NCBI GenBank assembly: GCA_030544235.1
Contig: CM060472.1
Location: 15,187,654 to 15,251,653, forward strand
Origin: Lepturacanthus savala
Taxonomy: Eukaryota; Chordata; Actinopteri; Scombriformes; Trichiuridae
Direction: 5' to 3'
Length of the DNA stretch: 64,000 nt
Of this stretch, positions 25,401-43,488 are shown piece by piece. Numbering within the stretch: position 1 is the first letter of the stretch; each line of letters begins with the position of its first letter. The position numbers were made by a program, and so were the translations under genes. Below the pieces are notes generated by a model. It made no database searches and was not told where the DNA came from. It worked only from the letters and a program-made list of their open reading frames with translations.

Positions 25401-25420
25401 CTGGGTCGTGTCTGTGTCGG

Positions 25421-28400
25421 TTATGCACGTGCGTTGATGATGTCGACAAATTCAGGTTTCAGAGAGGCTCCGCCCACCAGGAAGCCATCCACGTCGCTCT
25501 GAGATGCCAGCTCTCTGCAGTTTGCTCCCGTCACTGAACCTGGAGATGCCAAGGGATGAAATGGAAAAAACAAATTAACATGCATTATCAAAAGCAGCTC
25601 ATATCCAAGCCTAGAACATGCCAGAACACCATCTTTAATGATTAAAAATGCATGTTATTCTTTACATAGCAGGGAGGCTACATTTTCATATAGAATCCCA
25701 TTTAGAACTTGATCCAGATTCTATCTGGATCAGGGTGATCCAGTAGCTTTGAAAAAGCAGCACAGCAGTAGGTCGGATTACCTGACCCTGGATAGCTAAA
25801 CAAAGGATTTCTAGATCATTCTGATACATATTATGTTTTCTTTTAACAACTGGGTCAAGAAATGTATACTGTTGACTCTATATTACATATTACAGACAGC
25901 AGTGGATCATTTTAGGTAAAAATCATCACTGACCTCCGTAGATGATGCGCACCGAGTCGGCGACGTCATCCGACACGTTGGCTCTGAGCCAGGCCCTCAG
26001 CTTCTCATGGACCTCCTGAGCCTGGACACACACAAATTTAGGGAGTTTCCCCCATTTTTTATGTTTGGCATTTTATTTGTTTTCTTAAAAGCCAAATAAA
26101 ATGGAAATTAGAGCATACGGCTCTGAAAAAATAAGAAACTACTGCAAAATAATATTTTTTTCAGATTTTACTACTTATAGGTATGTGTTTGGGCAAGGGG
26201 AACATTTTTGTTTGAGTGTATAAACTACTGACAACATTTCCCCCAAATTCCAAATGAAAATATTATTGTTTAGAGCATTTTTTTTGCAGAAAATGGACCC
26301 AATGGGACAAACATAGCCAGTAGTAGTACAGCAGTACGGACAACGCTTTAGAAGGCTCATGGCCCCACAATGGGACATTTATATGAAATACAGCAGGAAG
26401 CATCAGTGTTACCTGGTCAGGTGTAGCTGTCCTGCCTGTGCCGATGGCCCACACAGGTTCATACGCCAGCACCACTTTCCCCCAGTCTTTCACATTGTCT
26501 GAAACACAACCACATCCCTTTATCTTTCTATATAAAGCAGAGAATTTGTGGGTTTGCCTGCATGTTCCTCGTATATCATGACAACTGATTATCCGATCCA
26601 CTTCACACTTGGCGGGTGTCTTGCTGGGGACCCAGGTAAGTGCAGTGCGGAATGAAATTTGGTGCGATTTGGTCAGATTTGTTTTTTATTTGCTGGATTC
26701 CTGAAAAACTTTCAATATAAGCCACGCCCAATCGCATCTAAAATCAATTTCCAGCTATTTAAAATTTTGTTCAATTCTCTTTTTTGTCGTTACAAATTTA
26801 GAGCATTCGTCACCATTCAACACTGGATCTTTCTGCTGTAGCTGACCCTTAACCTTTGCATTACATTTCAACATGATGATGCACGTTATTTGAAGTAAAA
26901 CCTAAAAAATCTCGGAGAAACTGAATGAATATGAGCACCCTTTCCTCTTCTCACAGTTCCAGCAGGAAAAGTTAATTAGGTTGTTGTCGGGTAAGAGGAA
27001 TAGGAACATTACTCTTAATAAACATCCTAAATGTGGAGCAGAGTTGCAAGGATCCATCACATCGGATCTCTCAACAAAGTGCCTCAAAGGAGGCGACGGC
27101 AGAAAACACTGACCTAGTTGCATTTTAAATTCGGATGTGTAGCCCACTTTACACGAAGAAGCAGGTTCAATGGGGCCAAGATGTAACCCAAGAAACCATC
27201 ACTAATGAAACATGAAAGTCCCTGTGATAGACAGGCTGTTGAGAGGCAGTTTTTCATATTCATGAACATCATATAATCATGTAGTTGGCATATTAGTAGA
27301 TACATAAAGAAGTGGCTGCAGGAATTAGGATAAATTCAACAAGCAGACTTTAGTAATGAAAAAGCCAAGTTATTTAGAAGCTTAATTACAACTAATAAGG
27401 AGAAATATTCATGTACTGATAGATTTTGGAGCAAAACCTTTATCAGAACAAAAGAGATCTGATAATAAATTAGAATTTCTAGCCGTACTTCCTTTATTTA
27501 CCTGCAATGACCTGCGTCTGAGCGTAGACGACTTCTTCAGTGGTGCCGTCCTCGCGCTCCTCCAGCTTCTCCCCGATGCAGGCGATGACGCCCAGATCGC
27601 TCTCCAGAGCGTGAGCCACCTGAGATTCAACATTGGAGATACAGCTTTACCTGCAGCTGCACGCCTGGGCTCTGTGAGCTCAGTTTTAATTCACTGGTTA
27701 AAGACGAAATGCTTCAACATACAAAAGAAGCTACTGTCACTTTAGGGTTATATTAATTATCTGTCCATATAAAGCAAAGAATCTCTGTCTGTCCTGTAAA
27801 ATCCCTGCATATCTCGACAATTGTTCATCCAATCAATGAATTTGTCCAGATGTTGGCGTTATAATAAGAAACTTTACATTTTAGCATATAACTTTCGAAC
27901 CATAAGTCTCAGAAATAAAATAATTTTTCCATGGATTCTGTGGGTCCAGACATATTTGTTCATTTAGGCCACGGCCATTTGTGACCGGAACGGTTTTCCA
28001 CCATTTGGAATTTTATCAAAATCAGGTTTTTTTTCACTCCTGTGTGTAGCTGGCCCTCATATTTGCTCAAATACTGTGGGCAGGGATCATATTACAACAA
28101 ATGTCATATCTCCCGAACGCTTTGTGCTATGGCAACCACACTTGCTGAAATGTGTAGATATGACGTCTGAGTGATCATTACAAATTTGGTAGCATTAGGC
28201 CAATGCAGGTGGGTCTGTAGCACCATAATCTATCTCTAAAGATATTAAATATGTTTGTATATATGCATTTTTTGCATATCTCAAGAACCGTTCGTTCAAA
28301 CGACTTCACACTTGGTGAGTGTATCGCTACAGACGCGGGGAGGTGCAATATCAAGTGTGAAGTTGATTGAATAAGTGGTTCTCAGGAACAAGTAGCCATA

Positions 28401-30317
28401 CCACAGTCCTTGCAATACTGCAAGCAGCATTTCTGGGGGCGAGGCAATCGGCTCATTCTAAACAGTCACTGCACCAGTTCTAATAAATAATAAATAATAA
28501 TAAATATAATATCATGGATTAAGAGTCTGTCGACTCATTTGTCAGCTTTTGTCACCTTCTGGCCAATCAGCTCGTCACTTTCACCAAACACATGGCGGCG
28601 CTCAGAGTGTCCCAGGATCACCCAGTCGACTCCGCAGTCCTTAATCATGGCCGGGCTGGAGGGAGAGGTGAGACAGGGAACATTAAGGGAAGCCTCAAAA
28701 CCCTTAAAGTGACAAAAAAAGTGAGTTAAATATTCATCAGCCTGCATGCTGATGATTAAGAAGCATCATGAATGATTCATTCCGGTTCAATGGGTTACCT
28801 GATCTCCCCTGTGAACGCTCCCTTGGCCACCTTATAACAGTTCTGGGCTGCAACACCGATCCTGGGATCCAGACTGGACCGAGCGAAGTCCAGGTAGATA
28901 GAGGGAGCGCCGCACACTACCTCTGAAAATCAGACAGGAAGAATGTCTTTTTTTTCTTTTTAAATCTTATTGTGACTTCAATTTAATCTTTGTGAATAAT
29001 CTTGAGCCTGATTTTTTTCCATTTCTGTTTGCATTTACTTTCTTTTCCTCATCACTTCATCCAATCCTGAAGGCTGAAATTTTCCGTATTGTTTTTAGCG
29101 TCAGGAAAATTTCAGCTTTACTCTTTAAGGATAATTTGGTTGTAAAAGTTCCATACATGTTACTATGGTGACTTGGTCCACTTTTAACTAGTTTTTTCAG
29201 GGCTGCAACTAATGATTATTTTCATTATCAATCAATCTGACAAACATTTGTAGTGACATCTGAATTTCTTAATTTTTTCCTGACTGAACAATCCAAAATC
29301 CAAAGATAATCAATTGATTATCATGATGATGAAGACAATCTTTACTCTTTATCTTAATTCTCACACGTTTAAACTAGAACCAGACAATATTTGGAATTTG
29401 CAACTATTGACAGCCTGAGTCATCATGAAAACGCAAGGACGCATCACATACTGTACAGTGCATATTTAAAGCTAATAGGACACGGTGAGCTGCAGATAAT
29501 AAGAAGTGGTGCAAAAATGTGACTTTTGGCCTTGAACTAAAATAGTTAATTGAATTGAATTTAATTGGGTTACATTTATTTCAAGGAGTTCTATCATTGA
29601 CGCATGCCTCACCAGAGCAGCTTGTTTAGGTTATTCTGATCCTAAATTGTTTGCATTCATTTTAATTTTAAAATTATTCTTTTCATTCCTGATTAACTTG
29701 TGGATTAATGTTTTTTTAATCAAATAAAGTGGATAGCTTTCACATTTACCGTCTTTCTAGTAAAACAAATCCCTCTTTTCTGTTCATTTGTGGTGGAAAT
29801 ATAGTAACAAAAACAGGGACTCATTATGAAGGCGTGATCTAATGGTCAGTATGAGTAGGAGGAATGTGTCCATGTGTGTAAGGGCTAGAGTGTTGGGTGC
29901 TCCAACACCTGCCCCTATGTATATTTTCTGTGATTTCAATATAAATTATATCAGTCAGTCATCAGTCATTTTCTATGCCTGCTTATTCCTCATTAGGGTC
30001 ACATGGTCTGCTGGAGCCAATCCCAGCGCGTTACGGCGAGAGGCAGGGATACACCCCAGATGGTCGCCAGCCAATCATGGGGCACACACACCATTCACTC
30101 ACACATTCACACCTACGGGCAATTTAGAGTCTCCAATTAACCTGAGCATGTTTTTGGACTGTGGGAGGAAGCCGGAGTACCCGGTGAAAACCCACGCAGA
30201 CACGGGGAGAACATGCAAACTCCACACAGAAAGGTCCCAGACCCAGGACCAAGGAGGTCTTGAACCTGCGACCTTCTTGCTGTGAGGCAACAGCACTAAC
30301 CCCTGTGCCACCGTGTC

Positions 30318-30401
<84 letters not shown>

Positions 30402-31166
30402 TATATTGAAATCACAGAAAATGTTCACAGTCTCCAATGAGGCAGATTTAAAAATGCATTAAAACTAAAAATCAAATCTGATTCTGTTAGTTGATTGCTC
30501 CATTAAAAAAAAAATAATAATCATAGGATTTAGGATTATTCTAAAATGGCACAGGTACAGTCAACAGACTACAGTTTCTCCACAGACGTAGCCAGGTACA
30601 TGTAGAAATAGAATACATTAGAGTTTGCTAAAAAAACAATGTGTGAATTATTACAGTGTCATTCCTGTGTTTCTGGAGGAAAGGCTAGGTTATGGATATT
30701 CAAATAATATTTTTACTATTATATTGATTATTATACTAGACTATATATAGTTGACTATTAGAAATAACCTCCTATATTATTGAGCACCTGCCCCTCCAAA
30801 GGTGTCTGCACGGCCCTGGTAGAGGGAAAAGTGCAACACCACAAATACCTCATGCACCGCTGAGGATAAGACAGAAACGTCAGAGGCCTATATGCGACTC
30901 ATCCTGGTCACGTGACTCTCAATGTCACCGCGCCATCTGATCAGCAGCATCCTCCCCAGCTGATTCCCTGATCCATCGATTACTTGCATTAAACGTGTGC
31001 CCTGTCACGAGCTGCGGCTGACCCATCACCTATCACCTGGAACCCGTCACCTACCGGTCTGGTCGTGCAGGCTGGCGGTGTTCAGGGTTCCGATCAGCTC
31101 CTCCAGACTCTCCTTGTTCCCGTTCATCTTCCAGTTCCCTCCCACGAAGAACCTCCGGAGCGCCAT
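25421..31166 (-). CDS. tpi1: Triosephosphate isomerase
   Basis: Cytosolic glycolytic enzyme interconverting dihydroxyacetone phosphate and glyceraldehyde 3-phosphate; family members are homodimeric TIM barrels. Seven exons in transcript order join in frame to 248 codons: 31166-31055, 28922-28799, 28655-28556, 27619-27502, 26498-26413, 26021-25934, 25539-25421, all GT-AG. Catalytic features are all present: Lys13 in GGNWKMNG, the histidine in LGHSERRHVFGE, the glutamate in LAYEPVWAIGTG (the flexible loop 6 follows), and the phosphate-binding IIYGGSV and FLVGGASL segments. The protein starts MALRRFFVGGNWK and ends PEFVDIINARA. Its length matches the family. The gene is convergent with eno2 and lies in the same orientation as gnb3. 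Teleosts often have two tpi1 copies; which one this is cannot be told here. Confidence 0.96.
26116..26300. mobile_element. Tc1-like MITE fragment in tpi1 intron
   Basis: It starts TACGGCTCTGAAAAAATAAG and runs through TTTTTCAGATTTTACTACTTAT and GTGTTTGGGCAA, matching the left half of the copy at 15060. The right end is missing. It lies between tpi1 coding exons 5 and 6. Confidence 0.55.
26510..26860. repeat. Interspersed repeat with CTTCACACTTGG motif
   Basis: The text TATAAAGCAGAGAATTTG, followed by CCGATCCACTTCACACTTGG and GCTGGGGACCCAGG, resembles an abundant teleost interspersed repeat. Fragments of the same family recur at 27760-27860 (TATAAAGCAAAGAATCTCTG) and about 28240-28470 (AACGACTTCACACTTGGTG). 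Class not assigned. All three lie in tpi1 introns. Confidence 0.5.
27760..28480. repeat. Second and third fragments of the CTTCACACTTGG repeat
   Basis: Both repeat segments share words with 26510-26860, including GCATATCTCGAC/GCATATCTCAAG followed by a CGTTC-type or TGTTCATCC sequence and CTTCACACTTGGTG. Together they fill most of the tpi1 intron between 27619 and 28556. No coding sequence. Confidence 0.45.
29199..29330. repeat. Interspersed repeat, AGGGCTGCAACTAATGATTA type
   Basis: It starts CAGGGCTGCAACTAATGATT followed by ATTTTCATTATCAATCAATC, a stretch I recognise as a frequent teleost interspersed repeat; a related start (AGTAGGGCTGCAAATAACC) is at 39828 and a looser one at 5945. In tpi1 intron 1. 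Confidence 0.45.
29923..30422. mobile_element. 500-bp element bounded by 25-bp perfect inverted repeats
   Basis: Positions 29923-29947 (ATTTTCTGTGATTTC...) and 30398-30422 are perfect reverse complements over 25 bases. Between them is a recognisable widespread fish repeat (CACATTCACACCTACGGGCA, TTTGGACTGTGGGAGGAAGC, GGGGAGAACATGCAAACTCC) at about 29960-30318, followed by a (TA)n tract at 30319-30396. It sits in tpi1 intron 1. The inverted ends suggest a non-autonomous DNA transposon carrying another repeat, or a template-switch duplication. No clear target-site duplication was found. Confidence 0.6.
30319..30396. repeat. (TA)n microsatellite
   Basis: An uninterrupted TA tract of about 78 bases at the right end of the inverted-repeat-bounded element. 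Confidence 0.95.
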
Positions 31167-32695
31167 GTCCCGCTGATGGTGTGTGATCGCCGGTGAGGAG
31201 AGGTGCTGGAGGTCCGCTGGTGGAGCAGCTGCAGGGGTACTCGGTGTGGGTACTTCAAGGTGCTGTCGGAAATATTACAACTTGAGACCGGCGAACAGCC
31301 TTCTTCTTCTGTTTTTGTATTTGTGAAGATAGTCAAACAACTTTATGGCTCATTACCGCCCCCTGCTGTTGATGTGTTGTCCTGCATTAATGAATTTCAT
31401 TGCATCTCTGAAATCAGCATCTCTATATGTATTCCAGCCATTCCATTCCAGCATTTGTTGAATCCCAACACATGCACACCTCATTCTGCTTAAAGAGGTA
31501 ACAGGAGTGGAATAAAACCACCTCACCCAAAAACAATGGTAAAGACTTCTGGAGAGCATGCCAAGACACATGAAAGCTGTAATTAAAATATTGATTTCTG
31601 ATCTCTCAACAAGTATTGCAATTTCAGTATTTATTTGGTCCTCTGGCTGATATTTTAGGTTATTTAAGATTAGATTATTAGTATGAAGCATCAGTTTGTA
31701 GCATCATGCTTCTGTTGTAGCTGCATTTGTGTGTCCTCCCTGCTCCTGTGTTCAGGTACTGTCTGACTCATGCTCCTGATATGTCGACCTTGCTAACAAA
31801 ACTTCCCTCCAGACTGTTTCATGCTGCAACTGCAAGGACAAATCTGAAAAACTGTCCTTTTTACAAGCCCGAACCCCCTCTGCGTTACAATCACTACAGC
31901 TGCTGGATGGTATCTGTCACTTAACTTAACTGTATGTCATATCTATCTGACCTACTGTGCATATGGTTTCCTGGGAGATGAAAATCATAAAAAAAGAATA
32001 ATTTTCCCTGAAGTTCAAGTTTTAAATATTCAGGTGACTTGGAAAACTATGAAAACAAGAGGATGGGGGAAGAGCAAATGGGAACACTGTGGAGGTTAAT
32101 CTTTTTTTTTTTTAAAGGGGCTCCATTTTGATAATATATATAATTCTTCAAGTCTTGTATGTATTTAGGTCTCTGGTGTTCATGATAACAGACAATTCAC
32201 ACAGCACTAGACCAATCCTAACAGAGTAGACAGAGCCAAAATATGACCCATTTAGGATTAAGTATAATTTATTAAGAACTTGAAAAGCACTCTGAGAGCA
32301 GACACCTTCGCCAAGCATATTGTGACTCCCACCCAATATTGCCATCCTATATTTGTTAAATAGACCCAGTCCAGAAACAAATGAAAAACTTCACTATCAC
32401 CACCAGGTGCCCCCAAATGATTGCACCTGTTTGAAGGTCTATTACCTGCAATGTTACCAAACAACAAAAAATTAAAAGTGATCCAGAAACCAGGATTTCT
32501 TCCAGATCATTACCAAAATTTAATCATCTGTTCACAGTACTATTCCAAACATTCACTAAAAATGAATGAAAATCAAGCCAAAACTTTGAGTTGTTTTGCT
32601 AACAACCTTGTAATCATTTAAAATCAGTTTAAAGGTGAATCAGATCCTTTAACACACACAAACACAGAGACTCTGCTATGGAGTTAATGCAGAAT
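31167..32695. other. Intergenic region between tpi1 and gnb3
   Basis: It must hold the tpi1 promoter, next to 31167-31300, which is moderately GC-rich with no obvious TATA box. A Tc1-like MITE fragment occupies about 31395-31690. The remainder is AT-rich and shows nothing coding; the open frame at 31727-31924 has no recognisable motifs. Confidence 0.55.
31395..31690. mobile_element. Tc1-like MITE or Tc1 fragment
   Basis: The stretch AGCATCTCTATATGTATTCC, CATTCTGCTTAAAGAGGTA is the reverse complement of the right part of the copy at 15350-15465, and CCAAAAACAATGGTAAAGAC matches the reverse complement of 54950-54965. It lies upstream of tpi1. Confidence 0.55.
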
Positions 32696-33612
32696 TCTAT
32701 GTTTATTAGAAAGATTTTCAACAAACATTTTTACAGAGGAACTGCACAAGTGCAAAAATCTACAAAATGCAGCTGAACACAGGGGAGTAAAATCAAGTTT
32801 ACAGGTTTGTACAGAGTGTTTTTACAGGTCAGAGCGCCACCCGGCTCAACCATTAAATTCGTCTTGGGTTTATCATTGGATTTTGCACAGGGGACAGGTA
32901 AACAGCAGCCATCTTGGATCAAAGTTGGCTGGTTGTTAGCAGGGCCCCAAGATGGCCGCTCTACTCTTGCTCTTCTTCAGTGGTACACAAATATATGTGC
33001 AGCCCGAAAAAAAAAAAAAAAGACATGGACTCTGAATCTGTACACCAACTCTCCATCCTAATATGTTAATCTATACAATGCAAATAAATGTACATATCAA
33101 TCTTTCATCTAGTGCAGGGCTCTTTTACAGTTCAAGGATCTCAAAGATAATAAAAATAAATCTGTAATCCTATAGCTTCCTTCAGTATTCATGTGTTCTT
33201 TTTTATTGTCAAAAATCTATGTGTTTAATTGATAGTTTCAAAATAAGAGCTTGGTTTCTGCTCAGTAATGATTTTGAATAATGTGCTATTTTTAAAATGT
33301 TTTTTTAAATGTTTTTTGGTATTTAAATCTTTCCTCAACAACAGAAAACTCTCTTGTACATAAAGCAGGATGCATCATGCTTTCCTGATGCCATTTATAC
33401 AATGTGACTCACTTGCAGCCTCTCATATTTTACATACATTAATGAGGAAGAAGTAGAGAGGGGGAGAGAAAGAGAGTGAAAACATCTGCACAAAATCTTC
33501 TCCATCCTCACTTTTTCTCTCTTCTCTTTTCCCTATCTTTCCCCCTTTCTTCCTCTTCCTCTCCTCCTCTTCCTCCTCCTCCTCTCCTGGTGTTTTTCTT
33601 CACAGGGACAAC
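32696..33612 (-). other. gnb3 3' untranslated region with poly(A) signal
   Basis: On the minus strand the sequence after the gnb3 TGA stop runs about 900 bases to an AATAAA at 32707-32702 (CTAATAAACATAG), the best placed poly(A) signal. The interval includes an inverted pair of CCAAGATGGC words at 32908-32917 and 32947-32956. Extent is inferred; no transcript evidence. Confidence 0.45.
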
Positions 33613-38440
<4,828 letters not shown>

Positions 38441-41400
38441 GGCGACAGTTGCTAGGGGATGTTACCGGTGGAAAAGCGAAACTGTCAGTCTGAAACAGAA
38501 AAAAAGAGGGAGAAGAAAAAGAGATGTTGCGTTAGTTGAGTATCTTACTAAAAGCTGATCTTACTAAAAAAATACACATGCTGCAGAATATCAGTGTCTT
38601 GTCAAACACTCCTGGATGAAGTTACTGGGAAATAAAATCCTTGACAGTGGGGTGAGAACACGTACATCATTGACCCTGACACCTTGATCTGGGACACTTG
38701 AGCTGCTGTTACAACATCACGTCTACAGAAAAGATTAGACACATAGCTGACAGCTTTAATCCCTCCCTGAACCAGAAGTTGTAATGCTGTTAACCTCGCA
38801 TACTGCCCTAGTTATGATGTACAGTAACACAGCTGATTTCTAAAGCTCTATATAATTGTGGACATTTAAAAACACCACAAAATCAGAAATAACTAATAAT
38901 AATATATATGTATTTTTTTTTTACATATATATATAATTTTCACTGACTCAATCTGACATTACACTCCGAGTGCATGCATCAGAACTTCTCCCCAGAATAT
39001 GTCATTCGGAAAATGAGAGGGATCTGTCTCAGCCATCATGATAGGTGTCAGATTTTGAAAGGAAATCCAAGAACTCTGTAAGATTGAAGTAAACTTTATT
39101 GATTATTTGGGGGCAACTGAACTGTTTTTGAGGTGGTGGGAGTGATAGTTGGCAGGCAGAGCAATGTTTTGTTTTTCAATATTAAAGTCAAACAATACTG
39201 GGAAGTGAAGGGTCAGTTAAATAGACAACCCCTGCTTTTCGTCATATTTAAAAGTCTTTCTTTTTCTCATCTGACCTTCCCTTAGACATGAATTTCTTGC
39301 CCTAAACGTCCTTCGTGCAGCAGTTCAGTGTACGTGTCTAATACTCTGTAATAGGATAGTGACGTCCGACTAATTTAACAACCAATTACCTATGTGCACG
39401 ATTCTGCCCATCGACAACTTTCAAAACTACAACCTTGCACATCTCACCCCTAGAGATCACATGGAGCTATTATAGGTTAATGCTCATGAGTGGATGCCTG
39501 ATATTCCCACAACACAAAAAGACACTTTCTGAAAAATTGTTGGCCGTGTATAATAAAGAACAAACATGTCTATGCATAACAGTTTACAAGACAGTTTAAG
39601 ATCAACAATTTTAATAATCACTTACTTAACCTGTTAAAATCCAAAGACCCCTGATATGGGGGGAGCGTTGAGTTTCATGCATATATTGTATGAGAAAACC
39701 TCAGCTATAACACTAATTAAGTATTTATTATCTGTAGTAAAACAGTGTTACTGTTACAGTATCAATATATATCAACAACATCCACATAATCAATAAAATA
39801 CAAAAATAGTTTAATATAATATCAGTAGTAGGGCTGCAAATAACCACTCCAATCAACCAACCAACCAATCCTCAGTGTGATTTCTATTTTATCGACAATT
39901 GAAGTATTTTTATCTGTAGTAAAATACAATTTTAGATTTTTTTTTTTGGCAATATTCTAACTACATTTCCTCTGTCACAGCAACAAAGAATTCTGACCAT
40001 GCTGTGGTCAGCCCACATGTTTTAGATTTCTTTTGGTACCAGGTTTAGGCACGTAACCTTTGTGTTTGTAGAGATATTCCATGTTTATTGTCATTTCGAG
40101 CAGGAAAACTGAAAAATAGGCCGGGGCTTGAAGTGGTTAACAAGCAAAAAATGTCAAACTTTTACAGGTTCTATCTCCTCAAATCAGAGGATTTTATATT
40201 TTCAAGTGGTTTTAAAAACCTTGGAAAACTATGATGTCATTATTTTCTGGCATTTCATACCCTTAGAGATCAATAATGAACACATTAATCAATATGGAAA
40301 TAAAAGTCAGTTCCAGCTATATATATATATCTTGCATAAAAAGGTCAGTGGTCAGTTAAAAAAGCAGAAGTGAAGGTTGAGGATGAAGACGTACAGCAGC
40401 TCGAACCTGTGGCAGGATGCTGGGAGGAGGATGGTGGAGGAGGACGGTGTAGGACGGTGGAAGTTGCTATGGGGCTTTAAATCCTGGCAGGAGATCTTAA
40501 GGGAAGATTTACCGGTAAAATCTTCTGTCATCCGATTACTGACTGCTCTTTACCTCGGGATCAGAAGGAGAAGGAGGGAGGATGAAGTGGATGCCGGGAG
40601 ATGTGGAGGGTCCACTCTGGAAAAACCTCAGGATGCATGACACTCACTCCTCCTCTAACTGTCCTATGTGAAGGAAATGAGGGTGCATTTGTGCTCCCCA
40701 CACACACATACATATATACCGCATTCTCCAGAACTCAGATTTGCCACTGCTATTTGAGAATGTGTCAAAGAAGAAACAGAAGTCTGTTTCTTTGCAGACT
40801 GAGCTGGATGAGTTCGGTAGATCAGGATGCAGCTTACCGCTGCCACACCTGAGGCACCAATCCTCTTTGGCAGCTTCCCTACAATCCAAAGATCACCTTC
40901 AAAAGGGGTTAAGGAATCATTACTTTGGATACAATCTAACATAGGATTGATATATAACCCTATCGTGCAAAAGGAATAGACACTAAAAAGTGTCAGCAGC
41001 TTCTAAAGTGGCTTTTCTGCAAAAAAAAACGTGGCTTGTCCTTTACTTTCATTAAAAGGAGAGGTGATGCTTCTCCAAAAAACAAAAATACCGTAAATGC
41101 ACCAACTTTTTCATGTTTTGCAGTGGCAGCCATTTGCAGAAAATCCACATTGAGTTTTCCATCTCTTTAGTCCTGTGTTGCACTTTGAAGCAAGAAATTA
41201 AAAAAAGAACATCCACTTCCTTTTTGTGAAACTCTCACAAAGTATGACGGTGCAGCTCCAACACAGAGGAAAACACCTGTAGAGACACATAAAAATAAAC
41301 TCACCTTTCCACACAAAATGCAGTCCCTTTCTCGCTTCTTCCTCTGCACCTGTGCAGTTCCTGTCTCTGGACCCTCTGGCTCTTCCTTTCCCTTTAGATT

Positions 41401-43488
41401 CTAAAATCCCAGGGTGCAACCTGTTCGCTGGCTCCTCTGACGCTCTACCCCGGCAGACTGCTAGCAGCTTACTTGTGAAAAACTCTCTCTTTCTCTCTCC
41501 CTTCCTCCACGCTGAAGTAACAAATGAGGATTGGAGGGGATGAAGGAGATAAGGGATGAAAGGATAAAGCTCAAAGATGGAAATAGAGGGAAGGAGAGAG
41601 AGAGAGACAGGGAGAGGGCAGCATGGCAAGAGGAGGTAGGTAAACCGATTGGAGGTAGAAAATTAGGTTATGAGATCAGTGCAGGTGAAGAAATGAAAGA
41701 ATAAGGCAGGAAGAGAAAGGGAACAGATGGACATGAAATGTGAGAATATATGAGGGGAGGAAAAAAATAGAGGAAATTACACCTGTTGCACAAAAAAGGA
41801 AGAGGACATAAACATCAGACATCCAGTGCATGAATTATGCCTCTTGTTTTATGCTATAAACAAGGAAAACATTAATTTGAGGTGCAATAAAACATAAGAA
41901 AATGCAAAAGACTTCACAATTAAAGTAAAATGTAAAATTTGTTTTATTGCAAAATCTTCTGAACCTTTAAAGACACTTATCATAAAATTTGAAAACTCTA
42001 TCTCTTGAATGTGACACAAGGCTTTTAAATTATGGTTTGATTTCCTGGGTGTTTCCAGTGACCTGTGTTACACAGAGAGGTGACATATTTTGATTCCCAG
42101 CATTGCAGAGCCGGGTTTTTTTGCTGGGATCCAGAAGTGGGAAACGGTTTGGATAGTCTGGGGCAGAGGGTGACAGGGGTGAATTGGTTTGTCAGCGCTA
42201 ATGAGCTGAGCCCCGTTAATCAGGATCTAATGGGATATCCGGGGATGGTCAATCTCGTTAGGGTATTAGAGCGGGTCAGCCTAAACGTGCGTCACACCTG
42301 ACTCGGAGGCAGGGAGGCAAGTGGATCAAGAGTCAAGAGTTTTCCCTCAAAATGAGATGTGAATTTCAGAAGCATGGGTAAAGCAAAAAGTTAAACATTA
42401 AAAGAGGTGGTGACACTTTATATAAATATAACAAATTACATTAAATCAGCTGCACAGATAATTTCTTTCAATTTGAATGTGTAGTAGCAAACATAGAAAG
42501 ACAGAGACTAAAGCAGGAAGGCAGATACATCTGTTTGGAAACAGCACAGGAGGGAGGTGTTAATGTTGAGCTGCCACAGGAAGGAGAGCAGGTATTGGTC
42601 CTCCAAGAGCCATCATCTTGTTTGGTCCTCCCTCCTTCACCTCCTGTAATCTCACTTGTGGCTTGGATTTCCAATTTTTTATCTGCTTGTTGGTAGGCGG
42701 GTGCTGGGAAACTCACATGCGTACTACTCTGGAGTAATGAGATATTAAATAGATCTCAAAAGGATTTTTTCCCCTGTCCCCCTTAATGTAGCAAGCAAAG
42801 GTCAGAGGTCAGGAGCAGCTACTACATAGCTGTTTCTAGTGGCTTACTCAAAGGCGCTTCAGCAGAGTATAATGAATGTTGTTGCTGCATCGTTATGGCC
42901 TACTAATGCACGCTGCTATTCTTGCAACAGTTTTAACAATATTATGCATAATTTCGACTACTGATTATTAAACCTGCAATAACTGATTTGTATGTGCTCT
43001 TGTTTTTAGCAGAAACAAGTAATGAACACAACACTGACATCATTTTGGAAAACAGCTGCTTATTTTTACATGGAGCAGTGTTATTATACATTTGATAATG
43101 TCAGTATAATCACATGTGGGGTTCCTCAAGGTTCTGTTCTTGTTCCCGTATAGTTTCAGTGAAACGATAAAGTGAAACGATATTTTTTGCCCACTAGTTT
43201 TCAGTAGAAAAGTCTAATTTGTGGTTGACATGTTACTAATTAGCTTCTTTCAACAATTATTATTATGTATCAATATTATCGTTCATTGGGAGATTTTGCC
43301 ACCCAGTTAATGTAAGTCCAGTGATCTCTCTGTTAACTCTGTTATCTCTGTTCTCTGCCAACCCTTGAGGGAAATATCTGCCCTTTGGCAGCTAATTCCT
43401 CCACTATGTCTCCAGTTAGTCTACAGCTAACTGTATGTGTTTACTGTTTGGTGCTGAGCAGGTATGAGAGCCCAGAGAGTGAAATAAA

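Noticed and set aside
40377..40944. Several overlapping open frames upstream of gnb3
   Set aside because: No conserved domain and inconsistent frames on both strands; this may be gnb3 5' regulatory sequence instead.
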